Below, piece after piece: positions 26,276 to 35,218 of a DNA stretch of 64,000 nucleotides. Source of the stretch: Pseudomonas cichorii (lineage in GTDB: Bacteria; Pseudomonadota; Gammaproteobacteria; Pseudomonadales; Pseudomonadaceae); contig NZ_RBRE01000103.1 in assembly GCF_003700275.1 (NCBI RefSeq), positions 62,001-126,000 on the forward strand. The letters are read 5' to 3'. The position numbers and the translations under genes are program-made. Each line of letters opens with the position of its first letter. Positions within the stretch are counted from its first letter, which is position 1. The notes under the pieces are model-generated. The model saw only the letters and a program-made list of their open reading frames with translations, was not told where the DNA came from and did not search any database.

Positions 26276-27331
26276 ATGAGCACAATTATCAAGCTCGGCC
26301 AGTTGGCCGAGTTCCTTGGCGCCACGCTACGTGGCGACCAGGACAAGAACATTACGGGGCTGGCCACTTTACAAGAGGCCGGCCCTGATCAGCTCAGCTT
26401 CCTGGCAAATCCACAGTATCGCAAGTTCCTGGTGGATGCCCGGGCTGCTGCCGTGCTGTTGAAGCCTGCAGATGCCGAAGGCTACGCGGGCGATGCCTTG
26501 CTGGTGCCGGATCCTTATCTGGCCTATGCGCGAATCTCGCACTTGTTCGATCCCAAGCCCAAGGCACCTGCCGGCGTGCATGCGACGGCGGTCATCGCCG
26601 ATGATGCCCAGGTCGATCCGGCAGCGAGTATCGGTGCTTTCGCGGTGATCGAGAGCGGTGCGCGGATTGGTGCAGGCGTGACCATCGGTGCCCATTGCTT
26701 CATCGGTGCCCGTTGCGAGATTGGCGAAGGTGGCTGGCTGGCGCCGCGTGTGACGCTCTATCACGATGTTCGCATCGGCAAACGGGTGGTCATCCAGTCG
26801 GGTGCCGTGCTCGGCGGTGAAGGTTTCGGCTTTGCCAATGAGAAGGGTGTCTGGCAAAAGATTGCCCAGATCGGCGGTGTCACCCTGGGTGATGACGTGG
26901 AAATCGGCGTCAATACTGCGATTGACCGCGGTGCCCTGGCGGATACCCGGATCGGCAATGGCGTGAAGCTCGACAACCAGATCCAGATTGCCCACAACGT
27001 GCAGATCGGTGATCACACTGCCATGGCCGCCTGTGTCGGCATTTCCGGCAGCACGAAAATCGGCAAGCATTGCATGCTCGCTGGTGGCGTCGGGCTGGTC
27101 GGGCATATCGAGATCTGTGATGGCGTATTCATCACCGGCATGACCATGGTCACGCATTCGATTACCGAACCCGGCTCTTATTCTTCCGGTACGGCGATGC
27201 AACCGGCTGCCGAGTGGCGCAAGAGCGCCGCCCGCATTCGCAAGCTTGATGACATGGCGCGGCGACTGCAGAAGCTGGAAAAGATCGTAGAGACAGTGAC
27301 CTGTAACGGTAATGTTTCATCTGATGGCTGA
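26276..27331 (+). CDS. lpxD: UDP-3-O-(3-hydroxyacyl)glucosamine N-acyltransferase
   Basis: Third enzyme of lipid A synthesis, adding the N-linked hydroxyacyl chain from ACP. 351 residues, a left-handed beta-helix trimer with many hexapeptide repeats from about residue 100. The catalytic histidine lies in QIAHNVQIGDH. It is separated by 110 bases from fabZ; a 7-bp stem (GGAGTGC / GCACTCC at 27386-27413) lies in that gap. Confidence 0.96.
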   Translation: MSTIIKLGQLAEFLGATLRGDQDKNITGLATLQEAGPDQLSFLANPQYRKFLVDARAAAVLLKPADAEGYAGDALLVPDPYLAYARISHLFDPKPKAPAGVHATAVIADDAQVDPAASIGAFAVIESGARIGAGVTIGAHCFIGARCEIGEGGWLAPRVTLYHDVRIGKRVVIQSGAVLGGEGFGFANEKGVWQKIAQIGGVTLGDDVEIGVNTAIDRGALADTRIGNGVKLDNQIQIAHNVQIGDHTAMAACVGISGSTKIGKHCMLAGGVGLVGHIEICDGVFITGMTMVTHSITEPGSYSSGTAMQPAAEWRKSAARIRKLDDMARRLQKLEKIVETVTCNGNVSSDG

Positions 27332-27441
27332 TACCTTTTTCATATCAAGCATGCACAGTCGATAAACTGCCATCCTTGATGCAGAGGAGTGCTGCGAAGT
27401 AGCGACGCACTCCCAATCTTTACTACAGGCTTCCCCTCGAA

Positions 27442-27882
27442 ATGATGGACATTAAAGAAATTCGCGAATACCTGCCTCATCGTTACCCGTTCCTGCTGGT
27501 GGACCGTGTGACAGAGCTGGATATCGAGAGCAAAAGCATTCGCGCCTACAAGAATGTCAGCGTCAACGAGCCTTTTTTCAATGGTCACTTTCCTGATCAT
27601 CCCATCATGCCGGGTGTCCTGATCATCGAAGCAATGGCCCAGGCTGCCGGCATTCTTGCCTTCAAACTGCTCGACTCGAAACCGGCCGACGGCACTCTTT
27701 ACTATTTCGTGGGTTCGGACAAGTTGCGCTTCCGCCAGCCAGTGCTGCCGGGCGATAAACTGGTCCTCGAGGCGAAGTTCCTGAGCAGCAAGCGCCAGAT
27801 CTGGAAGTTTGAATGTCAGGCCTCGGTCGACGGTAAACCTGTATGCTCCGCAGAAATCATTTGTGCGGAACGCAAGCTATGA
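27442..27882 (+). CDS. fabZ: 3-hydroxyacyl-[ACP] dehydratase FabZ
   Basis: Hot-dog-fold dehydratase of fatty acid elongation, 146 residues. The catalytic His49 and Glu63 are in NGHFPDHPIMPGVLIIEAMAQ positions 48-67. It competes with LpxA for hydroxyacyl-ACP, which fits its place inside the lpx cluster. The stop overlaps the lpxA start (ATGA). Confidence 0.97.
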   Translation: MMDIKEIREYLPHRYPFLLVDRVTELDIESKSIRAYKNVSVNEPFFNGHFPDHPIMPGVLIIEAMAQAAGILAFKLLDSKPADGTLYYFVGSDKLRFRQPVLPGDKLVLEAKFLSSKRQIWKFECQASVDGKPVCSAEIICAERKL

Positions 27883-28655
27883 GTTTGATTGACCCTCGCG
27901 CAATCATCGATCCGACGGCCATCCTGGCCGATGATGTTGAGGTCGGCCCCTGGTCGATCGTCGGAGCCGGTGTGGAAATTGGCGAGGGTACGGTTATCGG
28001 TCCTCATGTCATCCTCAAGGGGCCGACACGAATCGGTAAGCACAACCGCATCTACCAGTTCTCCTCGGTAGGTGAGGACACGCCCGATCTCAAGTACAAG
28101 GGCGAAGACACTCGTCTGGTGATCGGCGACCACAACGTGATTCGCGAAGGCGTGACGATTCATCGCGGGACCATTCAGGACCGCGCCGAAACCACGCTGG
28201 GTGACCATAACCTGATCATGGCCTATGCCCATATCGGGCATGACAGCGTCATCGGCAATCACTGCATTCTGGTCAACAACACGGCGCTTGCCGGACACGT
28301 GCATGTGGATGACTGGGCGATCCTTTCCGGATTCACCCTGGTCCACCAGTTCTGCCATATCGGTGCCCACAGCTTTTCAGGCATGGGTACTGCCATTGGC
28401 AAGGATGTTCCGGCTTTTGTCACCGTGTTTGGCAACCCTGCCGAAGCGCGCAGCATGAACTTCGAGGGCATGCGTCGTCGCGGCTTTTCCGAGGAAGCCA
28501 TTCATGCTCTGCGCAAGGCGTACAAGACCGTCTATCGTCAGGGACTGACCGTGGATCAGGCGATTGCCGAGCTGGCCGAGCCTGCTGCCCGGTTCCCGGA
28601 GGTCGCGATCTTCCTCCAGTCCATCCAGACTTCGACCCGCGGCATTACCCGCTGA
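27879..28655 (+). CDS. lpxA: UDP-N-acetylglucosamine acyltransferase
   Basis: First step of lipid A synthesis. 258 residues from ATG at 27879 (MSLIDPRAIIDPTA). Beta-helix of hexapeptide repeats with the catalytic histidine region AYAHIGHDSVIGNHC, and the family's C-terminal helices (GLTVDQAIAEL). An upstream in-frame start at 27843 lies inside fabZ and is rejected. Two bases separate it from lpxB. Confidence 0.97.
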   Translation: MSLIDPRAIIDPTAILADDVEVGPWSIVGAGVEIGEGTVIGPHVILKGPTRIGKHNRIYQFSSVGEDTPDLKYKGEDTRLVIGDHNVIREGVTIHRGTIQDRAETTLGDHNLIMAYAHIGHDSVIGNHCILVNNTALAGHVHVDDWAILSGFTLVHQFCHIGAHSFSGMGTAIGKDVPAFVTVFGNPAEARSMNFEGMRRRGFSEEAIHALRKAYKTVYRQGLTVDQAIAELAEPAARFPEVAIFLQSIQTSTRGITR

Positions 28656-28657
28656 TC

Positions 28658-29797
28658 ATGGGCGGCTTACTGCGCGTCGCTCTGGTCGCTGGAGAGGCAT
28701 CCGGCGATATTCTCGGCTCGGGCTTGATGCGTGCCATCAAGGCGCGCCATCCGAATGTCGAATTCATTGGCGTCGGTGGTCCATTGATGGAAGCCGAGGG
28801 CATGACTTCCAGCTTCCCGATGGAGCGTCTGTCGGTCATGGGGCTGGTAGAGGTGCTGGGTCGCCTGCGCGAGCTGCTGGCCCGGCGCAAGCTGCTGGTC
28901 CAGACGCTCATCGCCGAAAAGCCCGATGTCTTCATCGGTATCGATGCACCTGATTTCACCCTCAATATCGAACTCCAGCTCCGTCGTGCCGGGATCAAGA
29001 CCGTGCATTACGTCAGCCCTTCGGTATGGGCGTGGCGGCAGAAGCGGGTCCTGAAGATCCGTGAAGGCTGCGATCTGATGTTGACTCTGTTGCCTTTTGA
29101 AGCCCGTTTCTATGAAGAAAAGGGCGTGCCGGTGCGTTTCGTCGGGCACCCGTTGGCCGATACCATTCCTCTGGAGTCTGATCGTCCCGCAGCCCGCGCC
29201 GAACTCGGCCTTGCTGATGGCCCGGTGATTGCGCTGATGCCCGGCAGTCGTGGCGGTGAAGTCGGTCGTCTGGGAAGCCTGTTCTTCGATACTGCCGAAC
29301 GTCTTCTGGCCCAGCGTCCGGGCCTGCGCTTCGTTCTGCCTTGCGCCAGCCCGCAACGGCGTGCACAGGTCGAGCAATTGCTGCAAGGCCGTGACCTGCC
29401 GATCACGCTGCTCGACGGGCGTTCTCATGTGGCGCTGGCAGCCTGCGACGCAGTGTTGATCGCATCCGGGACGGCGACTCTGGAAGCCTTGCTGTACAAG
29501 CGGCCGATGGTGGTTGCCTACCGTCTGGCGCCGCTGACTTTCTGGATACTCAAGCGGCTGGTCAAGAGCCCCTACGTTTCCCTGCCGAACCTCCTGGCAC
29601 GGCGTCTGCTGGTGCCTGAGCTGCTGCAGGATGCGGCAACTCCCGAAGCGCTGGCCAGTACGCTGCTGCCGTTGCTCGACGATGGGCAGGTGCAGACCGC
29701 GGGCTTTGACGAGATTCACCGCACCCTGCGCCGGGATGCCTCCAATCAGGCTGCCGATGCGGTGTTGAGCCTGCTTGGCCATTCGTCTTCACTGTGA
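28658..29797 (+). CDS. lpxB: Lipid-A-disaccharide synthase
   Basis: GT19 glycosyltransferase joining UDP-2,3-diacylglucosamine and lipid X at the inner face of the inner membrane; 379 residues. AGEASGDILGSGLM near the N-terminus, SPSVWAWRQKR and the GSRGGEV donor-site motif are the family signatures. Its 3' end overlaps a possible GTG start of rnhB. Confidence 0.96.
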   Translation: MGGLLRVALVAGEASGDILGSGLMRAIKARHPNVEFIGVGGPLMEAEGMTSSFPMERLSVMGLVEVLGRLRELLARRKLLVQTLIAEKPDVFIGIDAPDFTLNIELQLRRAGIKTVHYVSPSVWAWRQKRVLKIREGCDLMLTLLPFEARFYEEKGVPVRFVGHPLADTIPLESDRPAARAELGLADGPVIALMPGSRGGEVGRLGSLFFDTAERLLAQRPGLRFVLPCASPQRRAQVEQLLQGRDLPITLLDGRSHVALAACDAVLIASGTATLEALLYKRPMVVAYRLAPLTFWILKRLVKSPYVSLPNLLARRLLVPELLQDAATPEALASTLLPLLDDGQVQTAGFDEIHRTLRRDASNQAADAVLSLLGHSSSL

Positions 29798-29808
29798 GTG
29801 CTCGATCA

Positions 29809-30465
29809 ATGCAAATAGGTTTGGATTTCAATCTGGTCGAGGATCTGGTCGCTGGTGTCGATGAAGTCGGTCGTGGTCCGCTGTGCGGCGACGTGGTGAC
29901 CGCGGCGGTTATTCTCGATCCGGCGAGGCCTATCCTGGGCCTCAATGACTCCAAGAAGCTGACCGAGGCCCGTCGCGAGAAGCTTTTCGACGAAATTCGC
30001 GAAAAGGCCCTGTGCTGGTTTGTCGCCCGTGCAGAAGTCCATGAAATCGACGAACTGAATATTCTGCATGCCACGATGCTGGCCATGAAGCGCGCCGTCG
30101 AGGGCTTGAGCATTACGCCCAGGCTGGCGTTGATCGATGGCAATCGTTGTCCGCAACTGTCGGTGCCCTGCGCGCCGGTGGTGCAGGGCGATGCAAAGGT
30201 CCCGGCGATAGCCGCGGCATCGATTCTGGCCAAGGTCACTCGTGACCGGGAAATGGCCGCTTTCGAGCTGATGTACCCCGGCTACGGCATGGGCGGGCAC
30301 AAGGGTTATCCGACGCCCGTTCATCTGGAAGCCCTGGCCCGCCTCGGGCCGACGCCGATTCATCGGCGCTCCTTCGCGCCGGTACGTGCGGCCTGGGAAG
30401 TCCGTGAGTCGATGTCGAATGTCGCGTCCTCCATTCCGGTCGGTTTCGGATTGTTGCAGGACTGA
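29809..30465 (+). CDS. rnhB: Ribonuclease HII
   Basis: Removes ribonucleotides from DNA and RNA primers; 218 residues from ATG at 29809 (MQIGLDFNLVEDL). The catalytic pair is D18-E19 in GVDEVGRGPLCG, with further acidic residues in IDGN and TRDREM. A GTG at 29794, overlapping the lpxB stop, would add five residues; I prefer the ATG because remembered Pseudomonas homologs start MQ-GLDFN. About 20 residues extend past the usual RRSFAPVR end. Confidence 0.93.
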   Translation: MQIGLDFNLVEDLVAGVDEVGRGPLCGDVVTAAVILDPARPILGLNDSKKLTEARREKLFDEIREKALCWFVARAEVHEIDELNILHATMLAMKRAVEGLSITPRLALIDGNRCPQLSVPCAPVVQGDAKVPAIAAASILAKVTRDREMAAFELMYPGYGMGGHKGYPTPVHLEALARLGPTPIHRRSFAPVRAAWEVRESMSNVASSIPVGFGLLQD

Positions 30466-30490
30466 CGTTTCGGCCCGGGATCGCTACAAT
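30462..30490 (+). promoter_or_regulatory. Putative sigma-70 promoter for dnaE
   Basis: CTGACG (30462-30467) and TACAAT (30485-30490) are spaced by 17 bases, 42 bases before the dnaE ATG. The -35 overlaps the rnhB stop codon. Confidence 0.45.
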
Positions 30491-30531
30491 CCCGACCTTC
30501 GTTTTTTGTGTTTTCGCGCTATAGGATCACC

Positions 30532-33500
30532 ATGCCGGCTTCTTTCGTTCATCTACGCCTGCACACCGAATACTCACTGGTCGATGGTCTGGTCCGGGTC
30601 AAGCCACTGATCAAGGCCCTGGCCGGCATGAACATGCCTGCTGTGGCGGTGACCGATCAGAACAACATGTGTTCGCTGGTCAAGTTCTATAAGGCGGCAC
30701 AGGGCGCAGGTATCAAGCCGATCTGTGGCGCAGACCTGTGGTTGTCGGGCAGGGACGAGGATGCTCCGCTCAGCCGTATCAGCCTGCTGGTGATGAATCC
30801 CCAGGGCTATCGCAACCTGACCGAGCTGATTTCCCGTGGCTTCATCGAGGGCCAGCGCAACGGACAGATCATTGTCGAGCGTGAATGGGTCGCGCAAGCC
30901 AATGAGGGATTGATTGCCCTGTCGGCGGCCAAGGAGGGCGAGATCGGCATGGCCCTGCTCGGCGGCAATCCTGGCGAGGCTGACGTTCTGTTGCGTGAAT
31001 GGATGGCGATCTTTCCTGATCGCTTCTATATCGAATTGCAGCGCACCAACCGCACCAACGATGAAGAGCACCTGCATGCTGCGGTTGCCCTGGCCGATCG
31101 GCATGGCGCGCCGCTGGTGGCGACCAACGATGTGCGCTTCATCAAACAGACCGACTTCGAGGCCCACGAGACGCGGGTGTGCATCGGTGAAGGGCGGGCG
31201 CTGGACGATCCGCGCCGTTCGCATAATTACAGCGATCAGCAGTACCTCAAGAGCTCCGAGGAAATGGCCGAGCTGTTCAGCGACCTGCCCGAGGCGCTGG
31301 CCAACACGGTCGAGATCGCCAAGCGCTGCAATATCGACGTCAAGCTGGGCACCCACTTCCTGCCCAACTTCCCGATTCCCGATGGCATGACCATCGATGA
31401 ATATTTCCGCAAGGTTTCGTTCGACGGGCTTGAGGAGCGCCTTGAGGTCCTGTTGCCCAGGGACACCACTGAAGATTACGAGGCCAGGCGCCAGGTCTAC
31501 GTCGACCGGCTGAATTTCGAGCTGGATATCATCATCCAGATGGGATTCCCCGGTTACTTCCTGATCGTTATGGACTTTATCCAGTGGGCCAAGAGCAACG
31601 GCGTGCCGGTAGGTCCCGGTCGTGGATCGGGTGCCGGGTCGCTGGTGGCCTATGTGCAGAAGATCACCGACCTTGACCCGCTGGAATACGACCTGCTGTT
31701 CGAGCGCTTCCTCAACCCGGAACGGGTATCGATGCCCGACTTCGACGTCGACTTCTGCATGGATGGTCGCGACCGGGTGATCGATTATGTGGCCGAGAAA
31801 TATGGCCGCAACGCGGTAAGCCAGATCATTACCTTCGGTTCCATGGCCGCCAAGGCGGTGGTCCGCGACGTGGCGCGGGTTCAGGGCAAGTCCTACGGTC
31901 TGGCTGACCGCCTGTCGAAGATGATCCCGTTTGAAGTCGGCATGACTCTTGAGAAAGCCTACGAGCAGGAAGAGATCCTGCGCGACTTCCTCAAAGTCGA
32001 TGAAGAAGCGGCCGAAATCTGGGAAATGGCCCTCAAGCTCGAAGGCGTTGTGCGTAACGTCGGCAAGCACGCCGGGGGCGTGGTCATTGCGCCGACCAAG
32101 CTGACCGACTTCTCGCCGATCTATTGTGACGAGGCCGGTGATGGCCTGGTAACCCAGTTCGACAAGGATGATGTCGAGGCTGCGGGTCTGGTGAAGTTCG
32201 ACTTCCTCGGGCTGCGGACTCTGACCATCATCGACTGGGCACTGAAGACCATCAACCGCGACCGCGCCAAGGTCGATGAAGAGCCGCTGGACATCGCTTT
32301 CATCCCGCTCGATGACATGCCGACCTACCAGTTGTTGCAACGGGCCGAAACTACCGCGGTATTCCAGCTTGAATCCCGGGGCATGAAGGAGCTGATCAAG
32401 AAGCTCAAGCCCGACTGCCTGGAAGACTTGATCGCACTGGTGGCGCTGTTCCGTCCCGGGCCGCTGCAGTCCGGGATGGTGGACGACTTCATCAACCGCA
32501 AGCATGGTCGCGCCGAGCTGTCCTACCCGCACGTCGACTACCAGTATGAAGGCCTCAAGCCGGTACTGGCGCCAACCTACGGCATCATCCTGTATCAGGA
32601 ACAGGTGATGCAGATTGCCCAGGTCATGGCCGGTTATACCCTTGGCGGCGCCGACATGCTGCGCCGCGCAATGGGTAAGAAAAAGCCCGAGGAAATGGCC
32701 AAGCAACGCGGCGGTTTCATCGAAGGTTGCAAGACCAACAATATCGACCCGGATCTGGCGGGTAACATTTTCGACCTGGTGGAGAAATTCGCCGGTTACG
32801 GCTTCAACAAGTCTCACTCGGCGGCATACGGTCTGGTGTCGTACCAGACCGCCTGGCTGAAAACCCACTACCCGGCGCCGTTCATGGCCGCCGTGTTGTC
32901 TGCGGATATGCACAACACCGACAAGGTCGTGACCTTGATCGAGGAAGTGCGGACCATGAAGCTGCGCCTCGATGCGCCGGACGTGAACATCTCGGAGTTC
33001 AAGTTCACGGTCAGCGACGATGGCCGGATTCTCTATGGTCTGGGCGCGATCAAGGGCGTGGGCGAGGGGCCGGTGGAGGCCATCACCGAGGCGCGTGCGT
33101 CCGGTCCTTTCAAGGATCTGTTCGACTTCTGTGCCCGTGTCGATCTCAAGCGGGTCAACAAGCGGACCCTGGACGGCCTGATTCGCAGCGGCGCACTGGA
33201 TCGCCTGGGGCCTTACTTCGAGCTGGAGCCCAAGGCCTACCAGGCCAATATCGACCGTAACCGCTCGGTATTGCTGGCCGCTCTCGAAGAGGCGATTCAG
33301 GCTGCCGAGCAAACGGCGCGCAGCCGCGACAGCGGTCACTCGGACCTGTTTGGCGGGCTGTTCGTCGAAGAAGATGCCGATGTCTACGCCAACCATCGCA
33401 AGACCCGCGAGCTGAGCCTCAAGGACCGGCTGCGTGGCGAGAAGGAAACTCTGGGTCTGTACCTGACCGGACACCCCATCGATGAATACGAAGGGGAAAT

Positions 33501-34053
33501 CCGCCGCTTCGCCCGGCAGCGGATCATCGACCTCAAGCCGGCACGCGATACCCAGACCGTCGCGGGGCTGATCATTGCCCTGCGGGTCATGAAGAACAAG
33601 AAGGGCGACAAGATGGGGTTCATTACCCTGGATGACCGCTCGGCCCGTATTGAAGCCTCGCTGTTCGCTGAGGCCTTTCACTCGGCACAATCGCTTTTGC
33701 AGACCGATGCTATGGTGGTGGTTGAAGGGGAAATCAGTAATGACGATTTCTCCGGCGGTCTGCGCTTGCGCGCCAAGCGGGTCATGAGCATCGAGGATGC
33801 GCGCACCAATCTGGCCGAAAGCCTGCGCCTGACCGTGCATTGCGATGCGCTCAAGGGCGACCGGCTGCGCTGGCTCGGTGATCTGTGCAAGCGTCACCGG
33901 GGAGCGTGCCCGATTACACTGGACTACACCGGGCCTGATGCCAGGGCGTTGTTGCAGTTTGGCGAAGCGTGGCGAATCGATCCGGCAGACAGCTTGATTC
34001 AAGCTCTGCGTGACCAGTTCGGACGTGAGAACGTCTTCCTGCAGTATCGCTGA
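30532..34053 (+). CDS. dnaE: DNA polymerase III alpha subunit
   Basis: Replicative polymerase, 1173 residues from ATG at 30532 (MPASFVHLRLHTEYS). N-terminal PHP domain (HLHTEYS-like start), then the C-family polymerase core with GPGRGSGAGSL and the catalytic PDFDVDFCMDGR. The GYGFNKSHSAAYG motif and the C-terminal OB domain around LDDRSARIEASLF follow. An upstream in-frame start at 30508 is less likely. In P. aeruginosa an amino-acid permease gene lies between rnhB and dnaE; it is absent here. Confidence 0.97.
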   Translation: MPASFVHLRLHTEYSLVDGLVRVKPLIKALAGMNMPAVAVTDQNNMCSLVKFYKAAQGAGIKPICGADLWLSGRDEDAPLSRISLLVMNPQGYRNLTELISRGFIEGQRNGQIIVEREWVAQANEGLIALSAAKEGEIGMALLGGNPGEADVLLREWMAIFPDRFYIELQRTNRTNDEEHLHAAVALADRHGAPLVATNDVRFIKQTDFEAHETRVCIGEGRALDDPRRSHNYSDQQYLKSSEEMAELFSDLPEALANTVEIAKRCNIDVKLGTHFLPNFPIPDGMTIDEYFRKVSFDGLEERLEVLLPRDTTEDYEARRQVYVDRLNFELDIIIQMGFPGYFLIVMDFIQWAKSNGVPVGPGRGSGAGSLVAYVQKITDLDPLEYDLLFERFLNPERVSMPDFDVDFCMDGRDRVIDYVAEKYGRNAVSQIITFGSMAAKAVVRDVARVQGKSYGLADRLSKMIPFEVGMTLEKAYEQEEILRDFLKVDEEAAEIWEMALKLEGVVRNVGKHAGGVVIAPTKLTDFSPIYCDEAGDGLVTQFDKDDVEAAGLVKFDFLGLRTLTIIDWALKTINRDRAKVDEEPLDIAFIPLDDMPTYQLLQRAETTAVFQLESRGMKELIKKLKPDCLEDLIALVALFRPGPLQSGMVDDFINRKHGRAELSYPHVDYQYEGLKPVLAPTYGIILYQEQVMQIAQVMAGYTLGGADMLRRAMGKKKPEEMAKQRGGFIEGCKTNNIDPDLAGNIFDLVEKFAGYGFNKSHSAAYGLVSYQTAWLKTHYPAPFMAAVLSADMHNTDKVVTLIEEVRTMKLRLDAPDVNISEFKFTVSDDGRILYGLGAIKGVGEGPVEAITEARASGPFKDLFDFCARVDLKRVNKRTLDGLIRSGALDRLGPYFELEPKAYQANIDRNRSVLLAALEEAIQAAEQTARSRDSGHSDLFGGLFVEEDADVYANHRKTRELSLKDRLRGEKETLGLYLTGHPIDEYEGEIRRFARQRIIDLKPARDTQTVAGLIIALRVMKNKKGDKMGFITLDDRSARIEASLFAEAFHSAQSLLQTDAMVVVEGEISNDDFSGGLRLRAKRVMSIEDARTNLAESLRLTVHCDALKGDRLRWLGDLCKRHRGACPITLDYTGPDARALLQFGEAWRIDPADSLIQALRDQFGRENVFLQYR

Positions 34054-34167
34054 ACGATTAGGCTCAGCCTGAACTTTTAATCTCGACCGGAAAGCGCTCT
34101 TTCTCAGGACTGCGCGCTGACGGATCAACCGGCCGGCCTCTTGGCCGTCGACCCAAGACGGATGCCT

Positions 34168-35115
34168 ATGAACCCGAATTTTCTTGATTTCGAACAGCCT
34201 ATCGCTGACTTGCAAGCCAAGATCGAAGAACTGCGTTTGGTCGGTAATGACAACTCGCTGAACATCAGCGATGAAATCTCCCGCCTGCAAGACAAGAGCA
34301 ATACGCTCACCGAAAGCATTTTCGGCAATCTGACCAGCTGGCAGATCGCGCGCATGGCGCGTCACCCACGTCGTCCTTACACCCTGGACTACATCGAGCA
34401 CATTTTCACCGAGTTCGATGAACTGCACGGTGATCGTCATTTCTCCGACGATGCCGCGATTGTGGGCGGTATTGCCCGCCTGGACGATCAGCCAGTGATG
34501 GTGATCGGTCACCAGAAAGGCCGTGAAGTACGTGAAAAGGTTCGTCGCAACTTCGGTATGCCGCGTCCTGAAGGCTATCGCAAGGCTTGCCGCCTGATGG
34601 AAATGGCCGAGCGTTTCAAGATGCCGATCCTGACCTTCATCGACACGCCGGGTGCCTATCCGGGCATCGACGCCGAAGAGCGCAACCAGAGCGAAGCAAT
34701 CGCCTGGAACCTGCGCGTCATGGCGCGCCTGAAGACGCCGATCATCGCTACCGTTATCGGTGAAGGCGGTTCCGGTGGTGCATTGGCGATTGGCGTCTGC
34801 GACCAGTTGAACATGCTGCAGTATTCGACTTATGCGGTTATCTCTCCGGAAGGCTGTGCGTCGATCCTGTGGAAGACTGCCGAGAAGGCTCCGGATGCTG
34901 CAGAAGCGATGGGCATCACCGCCGAGCGCCTGAAAGGTCTGGGGATCGTCGACAAGGTAATTGCCGAGCCTCTGGGCGGCGCGCACCGTGACCCGGCTGC
35001 TGCCTCTGCCACCATTCGTGCAGAACTGAGCAGCCAGTTGGCGATGCTGAAGAAGATGGACAACGATGCGCTGCTGAATCGTCGTTACGAGCGTCTGATG
35101 AGCTACGGCGTCTGA
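34168..35115 (+). CDS. accA: Acetyl-CoA carboxylase carboxyltransferase alpha subunit
   Basis: Transfers carboxyl from biotin to acetyl-CoA with AccD, the first committed step of fatty-acid synthesis. 315 residues from ATG at 34168 (MNPNFLDFEQPIADLQ). The crotonase-like core includes TFIDTPGAYPGIDAEER and IGEGGSGGALAIG. It sits 114 bases after dnaE; the in-frame start at 34141 adds nine poor residues. Confidence 0.97.
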   Translation: MNPNFLDFEQPIADLQAKIEELRLVGNDNSLNISDEISRLQDKSNTLTESIFGNLTSWQIARMARHPRRPYTLDYIEHIFTEFDELHGDRHFSDDAAIVGGIARLDDQPVMVIGHQKGREVREKVRRNFGMPRPEGYRKACRLMEMAERFKMPILTFIDTPGAYPGIDAEERNQSEAIAWNLRVMARLKTPIIATVIGEGGSGGALAIGVCDQLNMLQYSTYAVISPEGCASILWKTAEKAPDAAEAMGITAERLKGLGIVDKVIAEPLGGAHRDPAAASATIRAELSSQLAMLKKMDNDALLNRRYERLMSYGV

Positions 35116-35121
35116 GTCTTT

Positions 35122-35207
35122 GTGGGAGCGAATTCATTCGCGAAGACGGTTTAACTGCCTCTTCGCGGATGAGTCCGCTCTCGCTTCGCGGATGAATCCG
35201 CTCCTAC
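35122..35207. repeat. Pseudomonas REP cluster between accA and tilS
   Basis: Three copies of a REP-type element: GTGGGAGCGAATTCATTCG with CGAA (35122-35144) in one orientation, then TTCGCGGATGAGTCCGCTC (35162-35180) and TTCGCGGATGAATCCGCTCC (35185-35204, continuing TAC) in the other. The pair of opposed copies resembles a REPIN. It starts seven bases after the accA stop and ends 12 bases before the tilS GTG. Confidence 0.85.
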
Positions 35208-35218
35208 GGGGCTCCTCT

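Noticed and set aside
30574..34986. 1470-codon open frame on the minus strand opposite dnaE and accA
   Set aside because: It spans two well-supported genes and an intergenic gap and encodes no recognisable domains. Long antisense frames are expected where codon bias is strong and third positions are GC-rich.
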